Origin: an uncultured Asticcacaulis sp.
Lineage (GTDB): Bacteria; Pseudomonadota; Alphaproteobacteria; Caulobacterales; Caulobacteraceae
Length of the DNA: 10,012 nt
Assembly: GCA_946482045.1 (NCBI GenBank)
Contig: CAMLPZ010000151.1
Span: forward strand, 1-10,012
Direction of reading: 5' to 3'
Position numbers and translations under genes: made by a program. Positions 1 to 5,719 of the stretch are shown here, one piece after another. The notes under the pieces were generated by a model. It searched no databases. It saw nothing but the letters and a program-made list of their open reading frames with translations, and had not been told where the DNA came from. Position 1 is the stretch's first letter. Each line of letters begins with the position of its first letter.

Positions 1-17
1 GTTTATCGGAGGCCGTG

Positions 18-797
18 ATGATTCAATTTCGCAAGGGATCAGGATCTAAGATCCTGATGGTCCACGGCTTGGGTGGAACCTGGCGCTCCTGGAGTCGGAT
101 CTTGGATGACCTCGCGCTCGCGCGCGAGGTGATTGCCATCGACCTTCCCGGACACGGGGAAACGCCTGCAGCGACCGATAGCGGCACTTTTTTGGGGCTA
201 ACAAACAGCGTTGAACGCTTCCTTGAAACGGAAGGTTTGACCGAAATTGATATCGTCGGCAGCTCGATGAGTGCGCGCATGGCGCTGGAGCTGGCACGCC
301 GCGGCAAGGTTGGCGCTTGCATTGCCCTTGATCCTGGCGGTTTCTGGCATGGATGGGAGGGCAACTACTTCGATGCAACGCTGTTGGCGTCTGGGGCGCT
401 GTTGCGCGTCTTAAAGCCGGTGCTGCCAGCGATGGGCCGGAATTCTCTTTTCCGCAGCCTGCTCTTCGTGCAATTGGTCGCGCGTCCATGGGCGCTGCCA
501 CCAGGGTTTGCCGCAGGGGAATTGATGAGCTTTGCCACGACGGAAACCTATTTCAAATTAGTTGCCGACCTTTATCACGGGCCATTACAAACTGGCCCTT
601 CAGCGGCTGGTACGGGTCCCGTAGTTATTGGCTGGGGCCGCAAAGACCATCTCTGCCTGCCGGCACAAGCGGCGCGCGCAATGGAACAATTTCCCGAAGC
701 CATGCTGCACTGGTTTGAACGCAGCGGCCACTTCCCGATGTGGGACGAGCCTGAAGAAACGGTAAAACTTATTCTCGAGAATACAGGTCGAGCTTGA
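18..797 (+). CDS. Alpha/beta-hydrolase fold protein
   Basis: Predicted cytoplasmic serine hydrolase of 259 residues; the substrate cannot be told. Seen in the sequence: an oxyanion-hole motif HGLGG (residues 16-20), a strand plus VIAIDLPGHGET, a nucleophile elbow GSSMS with Ser83, a likely acid Asp210 in GRKDH, and the catalytic His238 in SGHFPMWDEPE. The triad Ser83-Asp210-His238 is therefore complete, and the length is normal for the family. No signal peptide is visible. I chose ATG at 18 over the in-frame GTG at 15 because GGAGG at 8-12 is then 5 bases from the start rather than 2. The elbow is GxSxS rather than the usual GxSxG, which is tolerated in several subfamilies. What lies upstream is outside the window; the next intact gene is far away and on the other strand, so no operon partner can be named. 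Confidence 0.88.
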   Translation: MIQFRKGSGSKILMVHGLGGTWRSWSRILDDLALAREVIAIDLPGHGETPAATDSGTFLGLTNSVERFLETEGLTEIDIVGSSMSARMALELARRGKVGACIALDPGGFWHGWEGNYFDATLLASGALLRVLKPVLPAMGRNSLFRSLLFVQLVARPWALPPGFAAGELMSFATTETYFKLVADLYHGPLQTGPSAAGTGPVVIGWGRKDHLCLPAQAARAMEQFPEAMLHWFERSGHFPMWDEPEETVKLILENTGRA

Positions 798-805
798 TCA
801 GCGTA

Positions 806-1058
806 ATGCCCTTGATGACGATCGAGTGGCGCCGCCTGTGACCGTGCCTCCGGCTTATCGATGCGCTCTGCCTGATTGTCGCGCCAGTCGTGCTTGCTTC
901 GGGCAAGGCTTATTTCCAAGGCCTCGGGGCCAATGTTGAGCTTTATTTCCTCGTGGCCTCCACTCTACCCCTTACGCCGATTTCACAGCATAGGCGCCAA
1001 CATAACGGAAATTTTCGAGGACATCCGCACCGCTAAAAGCTGGGCAGGAATTATCTAA
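806..1058 (+). pseudogene. Possible decayed small membrane protein gene
   Basis: I do not recognise a family. An ATG at 806 opens a frame (MPLMTIEWRRL) that meets an in-frame TGA at 839-841. The same frame then continues protein-like to a TAA at 1034-1036, with a hydrophobic run around LIDALCLIVAPVVLASG and then VELYFLVAST. A shift to the neighbouring frame near 970 gives a further plausible tail, ITEIFEDIRTAKSWAGII, ending at 1056-1058. This pattern fits a short membrane-protein gene with a nonsense mutation and a frameshift, but without database support it could be chance. It follows the hydrolase by 8 bases, so it may once have been the second gene of that operon. Confidence 0.25.
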
Positions 1059-1346
1059 CCCCACATTTCGATAAAACTGCCCCAAAGCGGATGCCAGCGC
1101 GGATATGAAAGGTTATGGGAAACATTCGCAGCTATGAACCTCCTGGCCTTTGCCTTCCACACCGTGTGCGACTGTATAGAAAACCTATGGATATCCGCTC
1201 GACAAGCCAAACGTGCCCGAAAAAGACTCTTCGAACACATCCGAACCATCACGCCTTATCTCGTCTTCCCCTCATGGGACACATTGATGCAACCGATCAT
1301 CGACTCCAAACCGCCTCCCGAAATTGAAGCTCAGATCGTCCTGTGA
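1059..1346 (+). pseudogene. Transposase, C-terminal fragment
   Basis: The open frame ending at TGA 1344-1346 reads ETFAAMNLLAFAFHTVCDC, then KRLFEHIRTITPYLVF and PSWDTLM. From memory this resembles the C-terminal end of DDE-type transposases whose tail contains an NLLAFAFHT-like segment; the IS family (perhaps ISNCY) is a guess. Only about 80 residues are recognisable, compared with 400 or more in a whole transposase. There is no catalytic core, and the bases before about 1100 do not continue the match, so it is a remnant. I could not identify terminal inverted repeats next to it. It marks past insertion and loss at the left side of this accessory region. Confidence 0.55.
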
Positions 1347-1443
1347 ATTATCGTAATCCGCCATTTAGAATTGCTTATAATTCGGCGCCGTGGAAGAGGC
1401 GAAAACAGCGCGGCGGCGACCTGGAGGCGCAGGCTGTCCGTCG

Positions 1444-1857
1444 TCAGCGCGTATTGGCGTCGTACACGACCACGCGGGACCAGAGGTGGCCGCAGTCCTT
1501 GACGAACTTCTGGTGAAGGGGATGGACCTGATAGGCGGCCTGATCCTCGAGGCTGTCGAAGAACATCACCTCGGAGACGTGATAGCTGTTGTCGACCACG
1601 TCGCGCTTCTCGGTCGAGGCCGGTGTGCCGACATACAGTTGGCGGACGACGTCGATCTGCTTCAGGGTACGCACGCCCTGGATCAAGCGCTCCAGATCCT
1701 CCTTCGAGTCGGGATTTTTCAGCCAGAAAAGAGCGTGGTGGATCACCGGGTGCGCACTCTCGGATTTGGCGCCGGGCTCGGTCGAGGCCGCCCGCGCCGG
1801 GCCGCCGGCCGACAGGGCGGCGGACAGGAAGACGCGGCGGTCGAAAGAAGGGGTCAT
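1444..1857 (-). CDS. Tat-exported Dabb (stress-responsive alpha/beta barrel) protein
   Basis: 137 residues. The N-terminus [18 protein letters not shown] is a twin-arginine signal (DRRVFL) followed by a short hydrophobic stretch and a likely cleavage after ARA, so the mature protein should be periplasmic. The rest is a Dabb ferredoxin-like domain of about 95 residues: [19 protein letters not shown], then a central strand with QLYVGTPAS, then [19 protein letters not shown] and HQKFVKD near the end. Dabb domains usually dimerise into a barrel; the biochemical role of exported members is mostly unknown. A GGAGA on the minus strand (plus positions 1867-1871) lies 9 bases before the ATG. It is oriented with the broken BlaI-type operon upstream and may be read from the same side. 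Plus-strand frames of up to 158 codons over this gene are shadows. Confidence 0.85.
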   Translation of the reverse strand: MTPSFDRRVFLSAALSAGGPARAASTEPGAKSESAHPVIHHALFWLKNPDSKEDLERLIQGVRTLKQIDVVRQLYVGTPASTEKRDVVDNSYHVSEVMFFDSLEDQAAYQVHPLHQKFVKDCGHLWSRVVVYDANTR

Positions 1858-1921
1858 GGGCCCTAGTCTCCAGCGACCGGTACGGCGCTGAGGTTCAGCA
1901 TAGGGCCATCGCGCGGGTACG

Positions 1922-2119
1922 TCAAATGGGACGATGACCGACCAGCGATCCTAAATGCGATGGATGCGCATTGTGAATGTGGGTCTGGAAAGCCACATGC
2001 TGGCCCGCGACTCGCAACCGGACGCCTGAGCCGAAGCGGTCGATCCCCGCCGCGCACAGCCAGCACAATCCGGCAAACGGGACCGAGGCCACCAGCGCTA
2101 TCAGCAGCGTCAGACTCAT
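1922..2119 (-). pseudogene. Truncated membrane-protein start, second gene of the BlaI-type operon
   Basis: The frame starts at an ATG overlapping the TGA of the BlaI-like remnant (ATGA). It encodes one clear hydrophobic segment, LTLLIALVASVPFAGLCWLC, then AAGIDRFGSGVRLR, and stops after 65 residues. BlaI-type repressors are commonly followed by a membrane-embedded M56 metalloprotease sensor (BlaR1/MecR1), which begins with several such helices and is several hundred residues long. Position and overlap suggest this is the first helix of such a gene, with the HEXXH protease core missing. The last residues ([13 protein letters not shown]) do not look like the family and probably lie beyond a deletion point. 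An alternative is a genuine small single-helix protein; the M56 identity is inference from context only. Confidence 0.4.
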
Positions 2120-2421
2120 TGTGGCTTTCCTTCCTCGTCCTGCACGGAGTCGGCATCGAGGATCGGCTGAAGCTCATCCCGTTCCTCCGTGCTGAGCAGC
2201 TAGCTGCCGGTAAAGGCGGTCGCGGACAAGGGACCGGACACTTCGAAGACGCCACGCAGCTTGCGCAGAAAACCACCGAGGACTTCCAGCTTGGCGGTGG
2301 CCGGCGCATAGACGGGGGTGCCGTGGACCTGCTGGCGGGCAAGCAGACCCTCCTTGCACATGCGCTCAAGCACGGTGCGGGTCGTCGAGTTTTCATTATC
2401 GCCGCCGGTGCAGACCGGCAA
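2116..2421 (-). pseudogene. BlaI/MecI/CopY-type repressor, truncated and interrupted
   Basis: The minus frame contains STTRTVLERMCKEGLLARQQ followed by GTPVYAPATAKLEV. This matches the recognition helix and wing of BlaI-family winged-helix repressors (typical pattern TVRTLLxRLxxKGLL...YxYxP). It then meets an in-frame amber codon at plus positions 2200-2202. After the stop the same frame continues with LLSTEERDELQPILDA, a typical BlaI C-terminus (LSxEExxELxxLL), to a TGA at 2116-2118 that overlaps the next ATG. The N-terminal helices normally ahead of the recognition helix are absent: a stop codon lies two codons upstream of the first possible start (TTG at 2421). Both defects point to a pseudogene. 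Intact members dimerise, repress their own operon and are inactivated by proteolysis. Confidence 0.6.
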
Positions 2422-2439
2422 TCCCTAAACGCGTCTTGC

Positions 2440-2468
2440 TATATCTTCCGCTTAGCGCGACCTGTCAA
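2440..2468 (-). promoter_or_regulatory. Sigma70-like promoter candidate for the BlaI-type remnant
   Basis: On the minus strand a consensus -35 TTGACA (plus 2463-2468) is followed after 17 bases by GATATA (plus 2440-2445). A 19-base spacing would instead use TATAGC. It points toward the truncated repressor gene and may be its original promoter, now next to a partly deleted gene. The -10 element is weak. Confidence 0.35.
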
Positions 2469-2604
2469 CGCAGGCCACATGCGCTCTCCCGCCTCTTGAC
2501 GCCGTCTGATGACTCCGGCCAGCGCCAAAAGCGGCCATCTGTCGAATTGATAGCGAGACTGCCTGTAAGCGGTCATTTCCATTTACTCGCCTTGCCAAAT
2601 CTCC

Positions 2605-2636
2605 CAATTAGTGTAAGTTAAAACTTCCACTAATTG
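2605..2636. promoter_or_regulatory. 32-base palindrome, likely operator ahead of the MerR-like gene
   Basis: Two nested inverted repeats share one centre between 2620 and 2621. The outer arms are CAATTAGTG (2605-2613) and CACTAATTG (2628-2636); the inner arms are AAGTT (2615-2619) and AACTT (2622-2626). Only the pair at 2614/2627 is mismatched, so 15 of 16 positions per arm are complementary. It ends 11 bases before the ATG at 2648, which suits autoregulation by the dimeric product. A possible -35 TTGCCA (2592-2597) lies just upstream, with a weak -10 inside the palindrome. A 20-base gap to TTAAAA (2618-2623) would match the long spacers of MerR-controlled promoters, but this is speculative. 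Confidence 0.6.
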
Positions 2637-2647
2637 AAAGTTACTCC

Positions 2648-3430
2648 ATGGGACGGCCAGAACGTACAGATCTTGAACTCGTGAGCACCTCGGAAATTGC
2701 CAAGGCTGCTGGCATTACCCCTCGCAACTTTGCGCTTCTCATCGATAAGGGGCTTGCTCCCGATCCGGTGCGCGATGCCGGCGGCCAGAGCGGCGCGCGG
2801 GCTTTCGATGGCGTAGGCATCGCGCATGCGGCGATGATCGGCGCTCTCAACCTGGCTGGCTTCGAACTCCTCGTATCAGCACGTGTGGCGGAGGCCTTCG
2901 CAGAAGAACACCGCTCAAACTACGGTAAGATCCCGTCAAACTTGAACACGTTCATCCGAAAGCCGGGCATCCCTTCCGGGCACGCGCCGTGGCCCAGCAA
3001 GGCGCCGGGCTGGGACAAGATTGATCGGGACTTCTGGCTCCACCGGCTTTTGCGATCCTCGGACAGCTATGCCAGGGGACGGGCGCAGGTCGGCGACTTC
3101 GTTGTGGAAATCGCGGACCACAAATGGGTTATGAGCACGTCTCACGGCCTGGACAACATCAAGGTCTTCTCGCCCGTGTCCAGCGACGGTTTGCCTGTCG
3201 GACTCGATTACCGCATCGAAGGACGCGGGTCCGCCACTCAGATCATACATCTGACCGACGAGTATGACGTTGGTTCTGTCTTCTCCGATCCGGAGACGCG
3301 ACGCCGTGTGAAACAGATTGAGGAAGAATTCCTCGCCGCCCGACGGAACGCAGTCACCTTGGTTCGCATCAATGTCGGTCTCGCCATTCGCGACGCCTTC
3401 GACCGTTTGTACGATCTGCGTTCCGCCTAG
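2648..3430 (+). CDS. MerR-like helix-turn-helix protein with unknown C-terminal domain
   Basis: 260 residues. The N-terminus (about 12-75) looks like a winged HTH of the MerR type: TSEIAKAAGITPRNFALLI (helix-turn-helix, residues 14-32), then KGLAPDPV and a wing with ARAFDGVGIAHAAMIGAL. The remainder, from about residue 90, has no motif that I recognise: FWLHRLLRSSDSYARG, then a beta-rich middle, and a helical end EEEFLAARRNAVTLVRI. It has none of the cysteine patterns of metal-sensing MerR proteins, and at 260 residues it is longer than a typical MerR (about 130-150), so the C-terminal part may bind a ligand. Start chosen at ATG 2648, with GAAAG (2636-2640) 7 bases upstream. The 32-base palindrome before it suggests autoregulation. 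It could be a regulator carried by the island; a direct role in the downstream defence genes is not shown. Confidence 0.75.
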   Translation: MGRPERTDLELVSTSEIAKAAGITPRNFALLIDKGLAPDPVRDAGGQSGARAFDGVGIAHAAMIGALNLAGFELLVSARVAEAFAEEHRSNYGKIPSNLNTFIRKPGIPSGHAPWPSKAPGWDKIDRDFWLHRLLRSSDSYARGRAQVGDFVVEIADHKWVMSTSHGLDNIKVFSPVSSDGLPVGLDYRIEGRGSATQIIHLTDEYDVGSVFSDPETRRRVKQIEEEFLAARRNAVTLVRINVGLAIRDAFDRLYDLRSA

Positions 3431-3829
3431 CGCCGCCGAAAGACATTTTTTGTCGGCATATCCTTGATCAAGTCATAGGGCGCCCAGGTCATGGTCTCGA
3501 CCAGGCCTTCCCGGTCCGTTACCATGTGCCTGACCGTGTCGAATTTGGCAAAAACGCCCGTGCGGGATTGGTTGTAGGATGTAGCAACCTCTACTGGAGC
3601 CAGCTGGAAGGAATAACAGCGGAAGAGGCAAAAATCCGCATCCGGAGCCTATTGCAACGTGCGACATACTTACGAAACGCCGACCCAGGCAGCGAGATAA
3701 AGGCGATGCGCAATCCGCCGCGGCAACCTCTCTGACATCGAACTTGGCCGCGTCATTGTCAGGCGGTAAACTATTGAGATGGGTCCAAACGTAGTCTACC
3801 GCGTCCGCAAAAAGTGAGCAGACGCGACT
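3427..3829 (-). pseudogene. Decayed gene of unknown family, convergent with the HTH gene
   Basis: No intact gene is here, but the minus strand carries protein-like pieces in two frames. The upstream piece (from 3829 downward) reads SLFADAVDYVWTHLNSLPPD then NDAAKFDVREVAA with no start codon. The downstream piece (3648 to 3427, 73 codons open) reads APVEVATSYNQSRTGVFAKF then DTVRHMVTDREGLVETM and TWAPYDLIKDMPTKNVF, ending at TAG 3427-3429. The middle in the second frame (RRIAHRLYLAAWVGVS) is broken by a TAA and a TAG (3649-3651). The simplest reading is one gene with a frameshift and two nonsense mutations. Its final stop and that of the HTH gene share a CTAG. I do not recognise the family. 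Confidence 0.4.
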
Positions 3830-3863
3830 TCACAAAACTTAAGCCATTGTTTTTGTTAGCACC

Positions 3864-3897
3864 TATACTCTCACCATGACGAAACTTGAAAAGGGGA
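3864..3897 (+). promoter_or_regulatory. Promoter-like and RBS-like signals in the AT-rich leader of the nuclease gene
   Basis: TATACT (3864-3869) is a good -10 candidate, but no clear -35 is found at normal spacing. AAGGGGA (3891-3897) is a strong ribosome-binding sequence; it fits a tiny frame at 3902 rather than the nuclease start at 3942, which has no obvious ribosome-binding site of its own. The stretch is visibly richer in A and T than the genes around it. Confidence 0.35.
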
Positions 3898-3901
3898 CGG
3901 C

Positions 3902-3928
3902 ATGGAGGTAGTTATCTTAATAAATTAA
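3902..3928 (+). CDS. Possible 8-residue leader ORF before the nuclease gene
   Basis: ATG at 3902 follows AAGGGGA with 4 bases between and encodes MEVVILIN before TAA (3926-3928). The stop is 13 bases before the nuclease ATG. Because the nuclease start lacks its own ribosome-binding site, translation of this mini-frame could deliver ribosomes to it. It lies over a palindrome (3916-3929). It may also be chance. Confidence 0.25.
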   Translation: MEVVILIN

Positions 3929-3929
3929 G
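3916..3929. promoter_or_regulatory. 14-base palindrome upstream of the nuclease gene
   Basis: CTTAAT and ATTAAG flank a central AA, a perfect inverted repeat ending 12 bases before the nuclease ATG at 3942. It could be an operator or a weak RNA hairpin near the start. Its AT-rich character resembles the larger palindrome at 2605-2636, but the half-site sequences differ. Confidence 0.35.
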
Positions 3930-3941
3930 CAGTGTGACATC

Positions 3942-5546
3942 ATGGCCAGCCCCATTACCAATTACCTGTCGACACATGGCCCAACCCGTGGCTCCGTGAT
4001 AATCGAAGCCCTGATTAAAGACGGCATTTCAGCCGAAGCGACGAGACAGCGCCTGTCCCGCGCGCAAGCGCCAATACGGCGTTTCCCGGTCAAACTGCTG
4101 CCCAAGAACGAAGGATTCTACTACCTCCAGAATGACCGCAACACTGAGGCCTTCTGGGCCAATCTCATCCGGGACCTTCGGGCCTCGGGCTCGGTTTACG
4201 GTCTGGCCATGGACGGCCTGGCGGCTCGGGGGCATATCGTCCCCGAAGATCAGTATGCCGTGATTACCGGCGCGCCGGCCCTTCCCATGAAGGGCCAGGT
4301 CAACGCCGAAAGCGTGCGCAAGACCTTGATCGCCGGCGACCTGATCATGGAATTCCGCAACGAGACCGGCGACGTCTATGTCCGCACCAGGTTTGAACCC
4401 GTCTTCACGGATGTCCGTTCGACGCCGGAACGCATCATCCTCGACGCCGTGCGCGATTGGGCGCGCAAGCTAGGCCTCGCCGCTTATAATTCCATCGCGA
4501 TCCGTGGCGAGCCGGAATTGCGGCCCATCGGTCCGTTCCTCTATGACCTGGCCGGGCCAAGCTATCTCTCGCCCCTCCAGGCTTCCGGCAAAGGCCGACC
4601 GGGCTTCCTGGTGGCCGACGTGTTCGCTGGCGGGCCGCTCAACGAACATCACGTTCAATACTTCATCCGCAAGGTCTCGATGACGGCGGCAATGGGCGGC
4701 CCCAAACTGCTGCCCTTACTGATCGCCGATAGCTTCACGGGGGCTGCCCTTAAGGCGGGTCATGCCGCAGGGATCAGCTTGGCCACGCCGACCATTCTCT
4801 TCGGGCGCCGTGTAGGCGCCGCCCTATCGACCTTGCTGGAAACGTTGAAAAACGTCGCGGCCTACGCCTCCGCGGACACGCCCGACCGCATCATCAAACT
4901 GGTCGATGACCTCTCCGATATCGAAGGCCGATCGCTGAACCTGCGCGGCACTCTTTTCGAGATGATCGTCGCCTATCTGGTGCGCCGCGAAGCCACGTCG
5001 ATCGATATGGGGGTATTGGCGCGCGATCCCCTCTCCGGCGCCAGCGCCGATATCGATATCCTCGCCGTGAAGAATGAAGGCGCCAGCGTCACCTGCATCG
5101 AATGCAAGGGGCGCGATCCTGGCGGAACAGTAGGGCTGGACGAGGTCCAACGCTGGCTGCAAAAGACCGCTATTATGCGGGCGCATCTCGCGAACAATCA
5201 TCTGCGGGAGGCGGCGGTCACCTTTGAGATTTGGACCAGCGGGACATTCGAAACCGATGCCATGGCATACCTGATCGCGGAACAGGCTCGCCGCAAGAAG
5301 GCGCCAATCGCCTGGAAAGAAGGCGTCGACGTGCTCCAGTTCGCGACGGATCGAAAGCAAAAAGCAGTAGCCGACGCGTTCCGCCAGCATTTCCTCAATC
5401 ATCCGCTCTCCGAGTACGTGGCCGAACCCATCAAGGTGAACTGGCCTTCCGAAGTCACGACGACTTCCGACAAACTCAAACTGACCGGCCCCGCGCCCTA
5501 TGGCGGGTTCATGACCTTGCCGTCGCTGCCGGATAAGTTCGATTGA
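3942..5546 (+). CDS. Winged-helix / PD-(D/E)XK nuclease-like protein next to Gabija genes
   Basis: 534 residues. The C-terminal part holds a restriction-endonuclease-type core: Glu340 in the helix RGTLFEMIVAYLVRRE, Asp370 and Asp372 in ASADIDILAV, then a strand ending in IECKGRD with Glu387 and Lys389. EVQRWLQKTA follows as the usual next helix. This E...D...ExK order is that of Mrr-like and related PD-(D/E)XK enzymes, which cut DNA with metal ions. The N-terminal region looks like a winged helix (RGSVIIEALIKDGISAEATR, then a wing with GFYYLQND), and a second one may follow near residues 65-140. Residues 140-330 are unassigned. ATG 3942 is the first start after an in-frame TAA at 3921-3923. 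The gene runs with gajA-like and gajB-like genes, separated by 173 bases. I infer a defence role from nuclease core plus neighbourhood; it could instead be an independent restriction-like or abortive-infection gene. Confidence 0.75.
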   Translation: MASPITNYLSTHGPTRGSVIIEALIKDGISAEATRQRLSRAQAPIRRFPVKLLPKNEGFYYLQNDRNTEAFWANLIRDLRASGSVYGLAMDGLAARGHIVPEDQYAVITGAPALPMKGQVNAESVRKTLIAGDLIMEFRNETGDVYVRTRFEPVFTDVRSTPERIILDAVRDWARKLGLAAYNSIAIRGEPELRPIGPFLYDLAGPSYLSPLQASGKGRPGFLVADVFAGGPLNEHHVQYFIRKVSMTAAMGGPKLLPLLIADSFTGAALKAGHAAGISLATPTILFGRRVGAALSTLLETLKNVAAYASADTPDRIIKLVDDLSDIEGRSLNLRGTLFEMIVAYLVRREATSIDMGVLARDPLSGASADIDILAVKNEGASVTCIECKGRDPGGTVGLDEVQRWLQKTAIMRAHLANNHLREAAVTFEIWTSGTFETDAMAYLIAEQARRKKAPIAWKEGVDVLQFATDRKQKAVADAFRQHFLNHPLSEYVAEPIKVNWPSEVTTTSDKLKLTGPAPYGGFMTLPSLPDKFD

Positions 5547-5571
5547 AGACCATGGTAGACAAACATCGGTG

Positions 5572-5685
5572 TCAGCCGTTCCTCCGCGCAAAGCGCACTT
5601 GTTGGTAGTGGAAAATCGACATAAGGCTGGCGACGTCGAGGCGTAGGTTGAAGCAATCGCACACAACCCTGTCGAGTAGAATCAA
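5572..5685 (-). CDS. Possible small ORF in the gap between nuclease and gajA-like genes
   Basis: The minus frame from a TTG (plus 5683-5685) to TGA (5572-5574) gives 37 residues with a protein-like composition: LDRVVCDCFNLRLDVAS, then MSIFHYQQVRFARRNG. No ribosome-binding site is convincing, and the frame is open further upstream into the antisense of gajA, so this may be the C-terminal end of a lost gene or chance. I recognise no family. Confidence 0.2.
   Translation of the reverse strand: MILLDRVVCDCFNLRLDVASLMSIFHYQQVRFARRNG
5590..5611 (+). repeat. 22-base imperfect direct repeat, left copy flanking gajAB
   Basis: This copy and the one at 9490-9511 match at 17 of 22 positions and share AAAG, then CACTTGTTG exactly, then TGG at the end. 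The copies lie 108 bases before the gajA start and 42 bases after the gajB stop, so they bracket the pair. Five mismatches make chance possible. Confidence 0.3.
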
Positions 5686-5714
5686 ACCTTGATGTATATT
5701 CCTGGAGCAGGGGG
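5671..5714 (+). promoter_or_regulatory. Promoter-like elements and RBS before the gajA-like gene
   Basis: GTCGAG (5671-5676) and TATATT (5695-5700), 18 bases apart, form a weak sigma70-like pair. Transcription would begin close to 5707, leaving a leader of only about 13 bases. A purine-rich ribosome-binding site, AGGGGG (5709-5714), sits 5 bases before ATG 5720, with GGAG at 5704-5707 as an alternative. This allows gajAB to be expressed apart from the upstream nuclease gene. Confidence 0.35.
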
Positions 5715-5719
5715 CCAGG

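Noticed and set aside
1376..1381. TATAAT box on the plus strand
   Set aside because: No matching -35 and no plus-strand gene downstream; the next gene there is on the minus strand.
1390..1866. 158-codon plus-strand open frame
   Set aside because: Antisense shadow of the Tat-signal Dabb gene, which has recognisable domain and signal motifs.
1960..2499. 179-codon plus-strand and 177-codon minus-strand open frames (the latter 1863-2396)
   Set aside because: They overlap the BlaI-type remnant in other frames and show no protein family features; rich in Arg and Pro as expected of shadows.
3433..3457. Possible terminator hairpin GCC...GGC with a T run in the loop
   Set aside because: The pairing needs a bulge and the T run is in the loop, not after the stem; the bases also read as the end of the minus-strand remnant.
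5586..5596. GCGC-AAA-GCGC hairpin between nuclease and gajA
   Set aside because: Four-base stem without a following T run; too small to call a terminator or regulator.
4824..5666. 280-codon minus-strand open frame opposite the nuclease gene
   Set aside because: It is antisense to a gene with clear nuclease motifs; its translation shows no domain, and long antisense frames are usual in GC-rich DNA.
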